Virus record (IMG/VR): IMGVR_UViG_3300007276_000280
Location: 1 to 24,990 of that record
Strand: one strand, 5' to 3'
Length of the DNA: 24,990 nt
From: a virus
In this document: piece by piece, positions 4,748 to 13,025 of the stretch
Layout: every line of letters begins with the position of its first letter
Numbering within the stretch: the first letter of the stretch is position 1
The notes under the pieces: generated by a model
Database searches by the model: none
Seen by the model: only the letters and a program-made list of their open reading frames with translations
What the model was told of the DNA's origin: nothing
Made by a program: the position numbers and the translations under genes

Positions 4748-6116
4748 AGATTTTTTATCAGAAGCAAAAAAAGAACAACCTTTTCTAAGATTACTCATCG
4801 TAACAGATGAACCTGAAGAGGCGAAGACTTTTCATACGGCTGATAGACTACAAGAGGAGTGTGATAAACTAAAATATCCACACTACTTGTTTAAACTTAC
4901 TGGTGGTTACACAACGCTAGAAGACGGTGTTCGTAGATTTCATAATCAAGACGATAAAAAAGGTTTTGAAATCGACAAGAGAACTGTTGCTATTATTCGT
5001 GGTAGTATTACCAGAAAAGATAGTTGGATGGACTTTGTTTCTATTTTAGAAAAAGAAGAAGTTTGTCTAGTTAATAATAGACAGTGTATTTCAATTTGTG
5101 CTGACAAGTATAGAACTTCATTAAGACTTGCAGATTATGGTTTAACAGAACCAAAAACCTTTTTAATAAACGACCCCGAAAAATCAGTAGAACAAGTAGA
5201 GAATGCTGGTCTTAAATTTCCTCTTATCTTAAAAACTTTAAGAGGTAGTAAAGGTGTCGGTGTATTGTTTGTTGAAAGTGCTAAGTCATTAGACAGTATT
5301 GTACAACTAATACACAAACAAGATGAAGACACAGATTTATTGGCACAACAATATATTAAAACAGACTATGATGTTAGAGTACATGTATTAGGTGGTAAAG
5401 TTATTGCAGCTATGAAACGACCAGTTATCGAAGGAGATTTCAGGTCAAATGTATCACAAGGTTCAGAACCAGAAAACATTGAACTAACAGAATTAGAAAT
5501 AGAAGAAAGTCTTAGAGCTGCTAAAGCAGTAAACGGGACATGGTCGGCAGTTGATTTTATACCTAGTAAGAATAGAGATAAAGAACCGCCATTTATGCTA
5601 GAGGTGAACTCATCACCTGGAACTGAGGGAATTGAAGATGCGAGTAATCAGAACATATCTCGTGAGGTTATCCAGCATTTTGCTGATAAAAGAAATAGAT
5701 ATACTACTCCAACGGAGTGTGGCTACAAAGAAGTGGTCACAATCAAACCTTTTGGAGAAATTGTTGCTAAGTTTGACACTGGTAATTCAGGCATGCCTGT
5801 CATACATAGTGATAAGTTTTCGGTATCTGGTAGACAAATTAGATGGTCTCTTCTCGGCAAAACAATAACTTCTGATATTGTTCGTAAAGAAGAAATCAAA
5901 GTTGGTGGCCTAAGAGATTATGATGAAGACCGATATGTCGTAAAACTAGATGTAGAATTCGCTGGTGGTTTTTACAAAGATGTAGAATTTACCATTGATG
6001 ATAGAGAAGATAGAACACCTATTCTTCTTGACCGTGCATTTATGAATACATTAAATGTCATGGTAAACCCACAAAGAAAATATGTAATAACAACGAAATA
6101 CAGCTTGCCAAATTAG
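4719..6116 (+). CDS. ATP-grasp ligase (RimK-like) fused to retropepsin/RimB-like domain
   Basis: A 465-residue fusion. Residues about 20-330 form a RimK-type ATP-grasp amino-acid ligase: a pre-ATP-grasp segment, ATP-binding ILKTLRGSKGVGV (Lys172), the RVHVLGGKVIAAMKR strand pair, and metal-binding FMLEVNSSPGTEG (Glu295, Asn297). Residues about 340-465 resemble PF05618 (RimB, formerly ATP-dependent zinc protease), an aspartic retropepsin fold. Asp353-Thr-Gly is the candidate catalytic triad, and DRTPILLDRAFM is the paired psi-loop-like segment. In bacteria RimK adds Glu to ribosomal protein S6, and RimB is encoded nearby. Here writer and presumed trimmer are one chain. The start is ATG 4719 with AAGGA four bases upstream; TTG 4707 is a weaker option. 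Near the N-terminus, KFKDFLSEA resembles a capsid-targeting peptide. The target in the phage or host is unknown. Confidence 0.85.
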   Translation: MAEMLVPKFKDFLSEAKKEQPFLRLLIVTDEPEEAKTFHTADRLQEECDKLKYPHYLFKLTGGYTTLEDGVRRFHNQDDKKGFEIDKRTVAIIRGSITRKDSWMDFVSILEKEEVCLVNNRQCISICADKYRTSLRLADYGLTEPKTFLINDPEKSVEQVENAGLKFPLILKTLRGSKGVGVLFVESAKSLDSIVQLIHKQDEDTDLLAQQYIKTDYDVRVHVLGGKVIAAMKRPVIEGDFRSNVSQGSEPENIELTELEIEESLRAAKAVNGTWSAVDFIPSKNRDKEPPFMLEVNSSPGTEGIEDASNQNISREVIQHFADKRNRYTTPTECGYKEVVTIKPFGEIVAKFDTGNSGMPVIHSDKFSVSGRQIRWSLLGKTITSDIVRKEEIKVGGLRDYDEDRYVVKLDVEFAGGFYKDVEFTIDDREDRTPILLDRAFMNTLNVMVNPQRKYVITTKYSLPN

Positions 6117-6133
6117 GTCAGTTGTGTTATAAT
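6105..6133 (+). promoter_or_regulatory. TTGCCA-N17-TATAAT promoter for the Sm-like gene
   Basis: GCTTGCCA with TTGCCA at 6105-6110, a 17-base spacer and TATAAT at 6128-6133. There are 23 bases from the -10 to ATG 6157, which has AAGGAG in between. The -35 overlaps the stop region of the ATP-grasp gene. It would start the Sm-like/ferredoxin/gp43 unit. Confidence 0.8.
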
Positions 6134-6156
6134 GTTTAAATAATGAAGGAGTGAGT

Positions 6157-6483
6157 ATGAAGAATATTAAGATAATTCGTTTGGCAACAGGCGAAGATGT
6201 AATTGGTGATATCGAAGTGACGGATACCGAAGTTAAGGTTAAAAAGTCTTTCGTATTGATACCAAGACAACAGGCACCAGGACAACCTGTGCAATTGATG
6301 TTGTCACCATGGCAACCATATACAGATGATGCCGAAATCACAGTAGATAAAGATAAAGTTATCACTATGATTAATCCTAAAAAAGATATTGCAGATAACT
6401 ATGCTGAAAATACTTCAGGTCTTATCAAAGCAACACCATCACAATCAAAACTTATAACTGAAGCAAAACTGCCGAAAGTATGA
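6157..6483 (+). CDS. small beta-rich protein, possibly Sm/Hfq-like
   Basis: This 108-residue protein begins KNIKIIRLATGEDVIGDIEV, which resembles the Sm1 pattern (a strand, then a G-E/D-x-V/I-x-G turn), followed by alternating strands (KVKKSFVLIP, VQLMLSPWQPY, EITVDKDKVITMI) and a Lys-rich tail. An Sm/LSm-like small barrel that could bind RNA or assemble into a ring is my best guess; no signature proves it. ATG 6157 is favoured over GTG 6151 because AAGGAG (6146-6151) ends five bases before it. It is the first gene after a strong promoter and overlaps the ferredoxin gene by ATGA, so both are probably translated together just upstream of gp43. Confidence 0.75.
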   Translation: MKNIKIIRLATGEDVIGDIEVTDTEVKVKKSFVLIPRQQAPGQPVQLMLSPWQPYTDDAEITVDKDKVITMINPKKDIADNYAENTSGLIKATPSQSKLITEAKLPKV

Positions 6484-6830
6484 TAACCATTTTCTTTCAC
6501 AGAGAAGTGGGGGAAGTTACTTATGTCCAGAAAGTTAAAGTACCAGAAGGAACGACACTCATGGAGGCCGCTAAATTTCACTCGGATCCTCCCATTGAAG
6601 AAATACCAGCAACTTGTGGTGGTACTTGCTCGTGTGGTACTTGTCATGTTTATATTGGAGATATGTGGCTTGACAAACTTGGTAAAATAGATTATAATAC
6701 TCCTGAAATCGACTTATTGGAATATAAGAAAGGTTACAAGCCAGGTGTAAGCAGGTTGGCCTGTCAAATTGAATTGAATAAAGACCATAATGGTCTAATT
6801 GTTATGTTGAGGAATGATGAACTTTTATAA
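6480..6830 (+). CDS. 2Fe-2S ferredoxin, adrenodoxin/Isc Fdx type
   Basis: This is a 116-residue electron carrier. The cluster ligands follow the C-x5-C-x2-C...C pattern: Cys46, Cys52 and Cys55 in TCGGTCSCGTCHVYI, and Cys95 in SRLACQI. This arrangement and the long acidic segment (residues 60-82) mark the adrenodoxin/Isc-Fdx branch rather than the plant-type photosynthetic ferredoxins known from cyanophages. An extra Cys50 sits inside the cluster loop. It overlaps the gene before (ATGA) and gp43 (about 14 bases). Phage partners could be ribonucleotide reduction, host Fe-S assembly or an oxygenase; none is shown by this window, although a 2OG-Fe(II) oxygenase lies at 13208. Family assignment is firm, role unknown. 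Confidence 0.92.
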   Translation: MITIFFHREVGEVTYVQKVKVPEGTTLMEAAKFHSDPPIEEIPATCGGTCSCGTCHVYIGDMWLDKLGKIDYNTPEIDLLEYKKGYKPGVSRLACQIELNKDHNGLIVMLRNDELL

Positions 6831-9303
6831 AAATGTTATAGAACACCGTGGTAAACTTCTTGTACGAGGTATTAAGAATGGTAAAGATTATAAACAGAGA
6901 ATGGATTTTATGCCAACTCATTATTCTCTTACTAATGAAAAATCACCATACAAAAATCTACAAGGTCAAAACCTAAAACCTTTTACTTTAGATAATATCT
7001 TTGATGCTAGGCGTTTTCGTAAAGAGATGACCGAGATGAGGTCGCCTGTTTATGGTTTAGAAAGATATCACTATCAGTATATCGGCCAAGAATATCCTAA
7101 AGATATTGAATGGTCAAAAGATTTGATTAAGATTTTCACAGTTGATATTGAAACAACTTGTGAAGCAGGTTTTCCTGATGTAGAAAATCCACAAGAAACA
7201 ATTATTTGTCTTACAGTAAAAAATCAATCTAACAAACAAATCATTACATGGGGTATCGGCGAATACAAGAACGATAGACCAGATGTAACTTATGTTTATT
7301 GTAAACATGAGAAAGAATTAATATTTCAGTTTATGAAATTCTGGATTAAAAACTATCCAGATGTTGTCACTGGTTGGAATTGTAAATTCTTTGACATGCC
7401 ATACTTGATGAACAGAATTAAAGCAATTGCAGGTAGTGAAGTGGCAAACAAAATGTCACCTTGGAATATTGCAGAAGCAAAAGAAGTCAGAACACAAGGT
7501 CGTGTACAAACTGTATATGATATCAAAGGTGTTGCTGTACTAGATTACCTCGACTTGTACAAGTGGTTTATACCAACAAGGCAAGAGAGTTACAAACTAG
7601 ATTTCATTGGCGAACTAGAACTAAAACAACCAAAGAATGAAAACCCTTACGGCACATTCAAAGAATTTTATGAGAAAGACTTTCAAAAGTTTGTCGATTA
7701 CAACATACAAGATGTTGAGATTGTTGATAAACTAGAAGATAAACTTGGTCTTATTGACCTGTCACTTACTGTTGCATATGAAAGTAAGGTAAACTATGAT
7801 GATATATTCTCACAAGTTAGAGTGTGGGATACCTTGATTGCAAACTATTTGATGGAGAGAAAGATATGTGTACCACCTAGAGAAGAACACACAAAGGATT
7901 CCAAGTATGAGGGTGCATATGTAAAAGACCCTATACCTGGTCAACACAAGTGGATGGTTTCATTTGATATCAACTCTCTATATCCACATATTCTTATTCA
8001 ATACAATATCTCACCAGAAAAACTATATGGTTCTCACGATACTATTCCTGGTGTTGAAAAGATGCTTCACAAAAAACTTGATTTAGATTTTCTTAAAGAG
8101 AATGATTTGACCATGACACCAAACGGTGCAATGTTCAAACGAGATAGTCAAGGTTTTCTATCTGAGATGATGGAGAAGATGTACAAAGAACGAGTGATTT
8201 ACAAGAAGCGAATGATTAAGGCAAAGATTGAATTCGAAAAGACTGGTGATGTCACACTTAAAAGAGAGATTGCTCGATGCCATAATATTCAATGGGCAAG
8301 AAAGATTGCCTTGAACTCAGCTTATGGTGCAGTTGGTAATCAATACTTTAGATATTATGATGTACGACAGGCCGCTGGTATCACAACTGCTGGTCAGTTT
8401 ATCATTCGTTTTGTTGAAAACCACATGAATAAATATCTAAACAAGATATTGAAAACTGATAATCAAGATTATGTTGTGGCTTCAGATACAGATAGTATCT
8501 ATGTTCGACTTGATAAATTAGTTGAGGCAACATGTCAAGGTAAAACAGATGACCAGATTGTAGATTTTCTAAACAAGGTTTGTGAACAGAAGTTTGAACC
8601 AGAAATCGAAAAGTGGTTTACTGAACTAGCAGATTATTCTAACGCATTTAAAAATGCAATGGTGATGAAACGAGAAGTTATCGCCAACAAAGGTATTTGG
8701 ATTGCCAAGAAAAGATACATGCTGAATGTACTAGACGAAGAGGGCGTAAGACTTGCTAACCCTAAGTTGAAACTTATGGGGATTGAAGCAGTCAAGTCTA
8801 GTACACCTCAGGTGTGTCGTGGTAAAATTAAAGAAGCGATTACTGTAATTATGGGCAAAGAAGAACATGACTTACATAAACACATTTCAGATTTTAGAAA
8901 AGAATTTATGAAGTTACCAGCAGAAGCCGTATCGTTTCCAAGGTCTTGTAACAATCTTAGAAAATATCGTGATGCAAGTAACATCTTTGTTAAAGGTACA
9001 CCAATCCATGTGAAAGGTGCATTGATATATAATCATAAGATTGAAGAACTAGGATTGCAGAACAAATATCCTCTTGTACAAGAAGGCGATAAGATTAAAT
9101 TTATTAAATTAATACCTGCCAATCCATTCAAGTTTGATGTGATTAGTTATGTGACCACATTACCAGAAGAGTTTAAATTACAAGAGTATGTTGATTACAA
9201 TATGATGTTTGACAAGACCTTTCTTGACCCTATGCGATTTATACTAGACGCAATAAACTGGAAAGCAGAACCAACTGCCAACCTGGAGGCATTCTTTGGA
9301 TAG
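6817..9303 (+). CDS. 43: DNA polymerase, family B (T4 gp43 homologue)
   Basis: This is the replicative polymerase with 3'-5' exonuclease, 828 residues (T4 gp43 has 898). Exonuclease motifs: VDIETT (Asp and Glu near residues 110-112), WNCKFFDMPYLMNR, and YNIQDVEIV. Polymerase motifs: A, FDINSLYPHILIQYNISPE (Asp near 384); B, KIALNSAYGAVGNQYF; C, VASDTDSIYV (Asp near 557 and 559). The C-terminus LEAFFG resembles the hydrophobic clamp-binding tail of T4 gp43. Of two adjacent ATGs (6814, 6817) the second is better spaced from GAGGA. It overlaps the ferredoxin stop. The frame ends in TAG with no interruption, and no intein or intron is present. A small membrane-peptide gene begins within its last codons. 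Confidence 0.97.
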   Translation: MNFYKNVIEHRGKLLVRGIKNGKDYKQRMDFMPTHYSLTNEKSPYKNLQGQNLKPFTLDNIFDARRFRKEMTEMRSPVYGLERYHYQYIGQEYPKDIEWSKDLIKIFTVDIETTCEAGFPDVENPQETIICLTVKNQSNKQIITWGIGEYKNDRPDVTYVYCKHEKELIFQFMKFWIKNYPDVVTGWNCKFFDMPYLMNRIKAIAGSEVANKMSPWNIAEAKEVRTQGRVQTVYDIKGVAVLDYLDLYKWFIPTRQESYKLDFIGELELKQPKNENPYGTFKEFYEKDFQKFVDYNIQDVEIVDKLEDKLGLIDLSLTVAYESKVNYDDIFSQVRVWDTLIANYLMERKICVPPREEHTKDSKYEGAYVKDPIPGQHKWMVSFDINSLYPHILIQYNISPEKLYGSHDTIPGVEKMLHKKLDLDFLKENDLTMTPNGAMFKRDSQGFLSEMMEKMYKERVIYKKRMIKAKIEFEKTGDVTLKREIARCHNIQWARKIALNSAYGAVGNQYFRYYDVRQAAGITTAGQFIIRFVENHMNKYLNKILKTDNQDYVVASDTDSIYVRLDKLVEATCQGKTDDQIVDFLNKVCEQKFEPEIEKWFTELADYSNAFKNAMVMKREVIANKGIWIAKKRYMLNVLDEEGVRLANPKLKLMGIEAVKSSTPQVCRGKIKEAITVIMGKEEHDLHKHISDFRKEFMKLPAEAVSFPRSCNNLRKYRDASNIFVKGTPIHVKGALIYNHKIEELGLQNKYPLVQEGDKIKFIKLIPANPFKFDVISYVTTLPEEFKLQEYVDYNMMFDKTFLDPMRFILDAINWKAEPTANLEAFFG

Positions 9304-9397
9304 TTTTGGCTTGCCATTAGCAATATTATATAGTATAATACCCTTATTATTGATGGCAATTTTATTATGGATATGGAACAATGAAGACCCTAGATAG
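9296..9397 (+). CDS. 33-residue single-span membrane peptide
   Basis: This small frame starts at TTG 9296 inside the end of gp43, with an excellent TGGAGG site (9284-9289) six bases upstream, and stops at TAG 9395-9397, 17 bases into the next gene. It encodes a short polar start (MDSFG), one continuous hydrophobic helix of about 23 residues (LPLAILYSIIPLLLMAILLW with IW after it) and a charged end NNEDPR. This is a clean transmembrane layout. An inner ATG at 9353 would lose most of the helix. The promoter of the next gene lies within the frame. The good ribosome site and coherent hydrophobicity argue for a real gene; function is unknown (holin-like, membrane anchor of the replication complex, or host-membrane effector are all possible). 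Confidence 0.6.
   Translation: MDSFGLPLAILYSIIPLLLMAILLWIWNNEDPR
9311..9339 (+). promoter_or_regulatory. TTGCCA-N17-TATAAT promoter for the DruA-like gene
   Basis: GCTTGCCATT carries TTGCCA at 9311-9316; after 17 bases comes TATAAT at 9334-9339. The next ATG is 41 bases further on. The element overlaps the small membrane-peptide frame, so the same bases would serve as coding and promoter DNA. Confidence 0.7.
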
Positions 9398-10484
9398 AGA
9401 GCAAGCACTACATTGTGCTAATATATTTAATGACTACTTTGGTCAGTTTGACAGAATAGACCAATACATGCGTGACCAGAAAATGGCTCAGATAGAAAGT
9501 TTACCGACTTCTCTTCCTGGTATGGGGTTTGATAGTGATATGTTTGATGATTTTACCATATCACCACAAGACATGGACATTGAAATTGTTGAACTAGATA
9601 ATCACACATGGGACAGTTGCATAAATATGATTTCTTCCCATAGTAATATGGTATCTATTCCAGGAAAGGCATTGAAACTTGCCGTCAAAGATAAGATTAC
9701 TAATAAGTTTTTGGGCTTTATCCGTTTTGGTAGTCCTGTTATTAATTGTAAACCTAGGAATGACCTCTTGGGTAATGTCCCTAATCTCACTGTTTTTAAC
9801 AAAACAGCCATTATGGGTTTTGTTATTGTGCCTTGTCAGCCCTTTGGTTATAATTATCTCGGTGGTAAGTTATTGGCTGGCATCTGTTGTTCACACTATG
9901 TTAGGGAAAAGTTGAATGAAAAGTATGGTATGAACCTGGTGCTATTTGAAACCACATCTTTATATGGGAAAACAAAAGGCGCTTCGATGTATGACGGAAT
10001 GAAACCATTTCTAAGATACAAAGGTAATACAATGTCAGATTTTATTCCTATGATGCATGGTAAACCATACCTAGATATGGTAGAGTATGTTGAAAATATT
10101 ATTGGTAAAGGTCAACTAGTAAAAGTAGATGCATCAAGTCGTAAACTTAAAATGACCACTGGTATTATTGGTCTTGTAAAGAAAGCCCTTGATGGTGATG
10201 AACTAGAAAAGTTTAAAACTACCATTGCAAATGCAAAGAATTTGACCGAACAAAAAAGATATTACACAAGTAATTATGGTATAGAAAACTATATAGATAT
10301 TATAAATGGTAAGACAGATAAGATTGTCAAAGCAGATAACTATGATAGATATACCGTACCTGGAGTTGTAGAATGGTGGAAGAAAATAGCCACCAAAAGA
10401 TACAACAAATTAAAAGAAGAAAACCGTATCAGAAATGATTTAGAAATATGGACAAAAGATGCTGAAATTGATATTATCAGATAA
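9381..10484 (+). CDS. DruA-like (DUF4338-type) protein
   Basis: A 367-residue protein placed between polymerase and recombinase. The middle, about residues 98-215, resembles the DUF4338 domain best known from DruA of the Druantia anti-phage system: LKLAVKDKITNKFLGFIRFG, then NKTAIMGFVIVP, a helix GGKLLAGICCSHYVREKL, and YGMNLVLFETTSLYGKTKGA, matching the family's order of strand, helix and ETxxxxxG-x-x-A segments. The C-terminal third is basic and ends with VVEWWKKIATKRYNKL. DruA's activity is not something I can assign here. In a phage replication module it may act on DNA, or be an ancestor or decoy of the defence protein. ATG 9381 has only GGATATGGA upstream. The similarity is from memory and moderate. 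Confidence 0.65.
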   Translation: MKTLDREQALHCANIFNDYFGQFDRIDQYMRDQKMAQIESLPTSLPGMGFDSDMFDDFTISPQDMDIEIVELDNHTWDSCINMISSHSNMVSIPGKALKLAVKDKITNKFLGFIRFGSPVINCKPRNDLLGNVPNLTVFNKTAIMGFVIVPCQPFGYNYLGGKLLAGICCSHYVREKLNEKYGMNLVLFETTSLYGKTKGASMYDGMKPFLRYKGNTMSDFIPMMHGKPYLDMVEYVENIIGKGQLVKVDASSRKLKMTTGIIGLVKKALDGDELEKFKTTIANAKNLTEQKRYYTSNYGIENYIDIINGKTDKIVKADNYDRYTVPGVVEWWKKIATKRYNKLKEENRIRNDLEIWTKDAEIDIIR

Positions 10485-10486
10485 GC

Positions 10487-10515
10487 TTGCCATTCATACT
10501 AAACTATGGTATATT
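10487..10515 (+). promoter_or_regulatory. TTGCCA-N17-TATATT promoter for uvsX
   Basis: GCTTGCCATT immediately follows the upstream stop codon; TTGCCA is 10487-10492, the spacer is 17 bases, and TATATT is 10510-10515. The uvsX ATG lies 21 bases further on, with AAGGAG at 10526-10531. Confidence 0.75.
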
Positions 10516-10536
10516 ATATGAAACTAAGGAGAAATG

Positions 10537-11562
10537 ATGAGTGATTTTTTAAAAGATATAATCAAACAAACAGGCAATGAGTATGCCTCACTAGCAAGTG
10601 ACGGCACAGGTGGTGATGTAGATAATTTCATTGACACAGGTTCATATTCATTTAATGCCTTACTAAGTGGTTCAATTTATGGTGGACTACCAGATAGTAG
10701 AATTACGGCAATCGCCGGTGAAGCTGCGACAGGTAAAACCTTTTTCGCATTAGGTATTGTAAAGGCTTTCTTAGATAAGGATCCAGATGCTGGTGTTATC
10801 TACTTTGAAAGTGAAAGTGCAGTATCAAAATCTATGGTTGAAAGTAGAGGCATTGATAGTAAACGATTAGTTGTAATGCCTGTATCAACAGTACAAGAAT
10901 TTAGAACACAATCATTGACAGTATTAGACAAATACATTGCTCAAGATAAGTCTGAGAGAAAACCTATAATGTTTGTCTTAGATAGTTTAGGTATGTTATC
11001 GACTACAAAAGAAATGGATGATACAGCCGCTGGTAAAGAAACTAGAGATATGACTAGAAGTCAGATTGTAAAATCAACATTTAGAGTATTGACATTGAAA
11101 CTAGGCCAAGCAGGTGTTCCTATGATTATGACCAATCACACATATGATGTTATTGGTTCTATGTTCCCACAAAAAGAAATGGGTGGCGGTTCAGGTTTGA
11201 AGTACGCTGCTTCATCAATCATCTACTTAGGTAAACGAAAAGAAAAAGAGGGTACAGAAGTAGTAGGTAATATTATACATTGTAAAAATTATAAGTCCAG
11301 AATAACTAAAGAGAACGCACAAATTGATGTAAGATTATCATACAAACATGGTTTAGATAGACACTATGGTTTGTTAGAACTTGCAGAAGAGGCTGGTATC
11401 TTTAAGAAAGTATCAACAAGAATTGAATTGCCGGATGGTACAAAACAATTTGGTAAAACAATCAATGATAATCCTGAAACATATTTTACAAAAGAGGTAT
11501 TAGACCAAATTGATGAGTACACAAAAAGAAAATTCAGCTACGGCTCTGACGAAGACGAATAG
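10537..11562 (+). CDS. uvsX: UvsX recombinase (RecA/Rad51 family)
   Basis: This 341-residue strand-exchange protein drives T4-style recombination-dependent replication and repair. Walker A GEAATGKT (about residues 61-68), the VIYFESE catalytic-Glu strand, the Walker B strand [11 protein letters not shown], and the DNA-binding-loop region leading to [15 protein letters not shown] and [21 protein letters not shown] fit UvsX (T4: 391 residues). The acidic tail YGSDEDE is typical. Of two adjacent ATGs (10534, 10537), the second has the better distance to AAGGAG. It has its own promoter and heads a unit continuing through the 110-residue gene into gp41, with overlapping frames. The stop is TAG. 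Confidence 0.96.
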   Translation: MSDFLKDIIKQTGNEYASLASDGTGGDVDNFIDTGSYSFNALLSGSIYGGLPDSRITAIAGEAATGKTFFALGIVKAFLDKDPDAGVIYFESESAVSKSMVESRGIDSKRLVVMPVSTVQEFRTQSLTVLDKYIAQDKSERKPIMFVLDSLGMLSTTKEMDDTAAGKETRDMTRSQIVKSTFRVLTLKLGQAGVPMIMTNHTYDVIGSMFPQKEMGGGSGLKYAASSIIYLGKRKEKEGTEVVGNIIHCKNYKSRITKENAQIDVRLSYKHGLDRHYGLLELAEEAGIFKKVSTRIELPDGTKQFGKTINDNPETYFTKEVLDQIDEYTKRKFSYGSDEDE

Positions 11563-11845
11563 AAGATATGTCTTTGCTCAAAAAGAGGGCGAAGACCATA
11601 CTTGTATTAAGTTGACCGAAGGACCATTTGCTGATACCATTTACAAATATGGTAAGGTTGGCATACCACCAAAAGTGGAAGAAGATGCTGAGGGTAAATT
11701 ACCTTTGACATTTGATTATACAGTAGTAAAAAATCCAAGAGATTTAGACCTGCTTGATAATCAAGAATTTATAAATTATATAGGTGATATATTGGTAGAA
11801 TTACTTGATGAACAACTAAAGAATGGGACGGCAATAATTGAATAG
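11513..11845 (+). CDS. conserved phage protein of unknown function
   Basis: A 110-residue protein lies between uvsX and gp41, overlapping the first by 50 bases and the second by 8. The central segment [20 protein letters not shown] followed by [13 protein letters not shown] reads as a small beta domain; the C-terminal [21 protein letters not shown] is an amphipathic helix. I recall proteins of this kind at the same place in marine T4-like phages, without a known role. ATG 11513 is the best in-frame start, but it lies deep inside uvsX and has a poor ribosome site; translation may be coupled to uvsX. It is not T4 gene 40, which has this position in T4. Confidence 0.7.
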   Translation: MSTQKENSATALTKTNRRYVFAQKEGEDHTCIKLTEGPFADTIYKYGKVGIPPKVEEDAEGKLPLTFDYTVVKNPRDLDLLDNQEFINYIGDILVELLDEQLKNGTAIIE

Positions 11846-13025
11846 AATAGAAACCACAATACTGAGCAATCTCTTTTTCAGAGAAGATTACACTAGAAAA
11901 GTATTACCTTTTATTAAAAAGGATTACTTCAATACAAGAACTGAACAGTTACTATTTGAAGAAGTGTATAAGTTTATTGATAAGTACAATAATCTTCCTA
12001 CAAAAGAAACTATCTTAATTGAACTTAATACTCGTAAAGATATTAATGAAGAAGAACATACAGCAATAAAAGAATATGTTGTAGGTTTATCAGATGAGAA
12101 GAGTGATGAACAGTGGTTGATTGATACTACTGAAAAGTTTTGTAAAGACCGTGCTGTACATAATGCTGTATTGTCTGGTATTAAAATCTTGGATGGCAAA
12201 GACAAGGCGATGACGCCAGAGGCAATACCAAGTATCTTATCAGATGCATTGGCCGTGTCGTTTGACAATCATGTTGGCCATGACTATATTGAAGATGCAA
12301 AATCCAGATTTGATTGGTACCATACTAAAGAGAAAAGATTTCAATTCGACCTTGATTACATGAATAGAATTACAAAAGGTGGTGTTCCAAGTAAAACTTT
12401 GAACATTGCTCTTGCAGGCACAGGCGTTGGTAAATCACTATTCATGTGCCATGTAGCATCATCTTATTTGACACAAGGTATGAATGTATTGTATATCACA
12501 TTAGAGATGGCAGAGGAAAGAATTGCAGAAAGAATTGATGCAAACTTACTTGATGTATCTATGGAAGATTTACATGTCATGCCAAAAGATTTGTATGATA
12601 ACAAGATGGATAAGATACAAGCTAAGACAAAAGGTAAACTTATCATCAAAGAATATCCAACAGCTTCTGCTCATAGTGGTCACTTTAGAGCATTGTTGAA
12701 TGAGTTATCATTGAAGAAGAGTTTTAAACCAGATGCAATCTTTATTGACTATCTAAACATTTGTTCTTCAAGTAGATTTAAAGGTGGTAATATATCATCA
12801 TACTTTTATGTAAAAGCAATTGCAGAAGAACTTAGAGGTCTTGCTGTAGAGTTTGATGTACCAATCTTTAGTGCAACACAAACCACAAGAACTGGTTTTG
12901 TCAGTACAGATATTGGTCTTGAAGATACTTCAGAAAGTTTTGGTCTGCCTGCTACGGCAGACTTTATGTTCGCTTTGATTTCAAATGACGAACTAGAACA
13001 ACTAGGTCAAATTAAAATCAAATAG
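11838..13025 (+). CDS. 41: replicative helicase gp41 (DnaB family), main part, ended by in-frame TAG
   Basis: This is a 395-residue DnaB-type helicase that unwinds DNA 5'-3' at the fork and works with the primase. The N-terminal domain (about 1-150) is followed by the RecA-like core with Walker A AGTGVGKS (193-200), LYITLEMAEERIAERIDANL, Walker B AIFIDYLNIC, and VPIFSATQTTRTGF. The frame stops at TAG 13023-13025 after QIKIK, but the same frame continues LKNRYNDP through 60 more residues that are plainly gp41. In relatives the junction reads KQLKNRY, so TAG replaces a Gln codon. The lost part holds the conserved Lys-x-Arg that in DnaB supplies the arginine finger. The start is TTG 11838; upstream ATGs in frame are closed by stops. 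With the remainder the length is 456 residues, near T4's 475. Confidence 0.92.
   Translation: MNRIETTILSNLFFREDYTRKVLPFIKKDYFNTRTEQLLFEEVYKFIDKYNNLPTKETILIELNTRKDINEEEHTAIKEYVVGLSDEKSDEQWLIDTTEKFCKDRAVHNAVLSGIKILDGKDKAMTPEAIPSILSDALAVSFDNHVGHDYIEDAKSRFDWYHTKEKRFQFDLDYMNRITKGGVPSKTLNIALAGTGVGKSLFMCHVASSYLTQGMNVLYITLEMAEERIAERIDANLLDVSMEDLHVMPKDLYDNKMDKIQAKTKGKLIIKEYPTASAHSGHFRALLNELSLKKSFKPDAIFIDYLNICSSSRFKGGNISSYFYVKAIAEELRGLAVEFDVPIFSATQTTRTGFVSTDIGLEDTSESFGLPATADFMFALISNDELEQLGQIKIK

Noticed and set aside
5632-5868. Separate small gene inside the ATP-grasp/retropepsin frame
   Set aside because: Out-of-frame shadow within a continuous, motif-bearing gene; no ribosome site.
11767-11774. TATAAATT inside the 11513 gene as a late promoter
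   Set aside because: Last base differs from the octamer found at all intergenic late promoters and no gene start follows at a suitable distance.
3450-11845. Genome-wide reassignment of TAG to Gln
   Set aside because: TAG ends gp44 (3450), gp43 (9301), uvsX (11560) and the 11513 gene (11843) exactly where the families end, so TAG is an ordinary stop here; only the gp41 case needs a special explanation.
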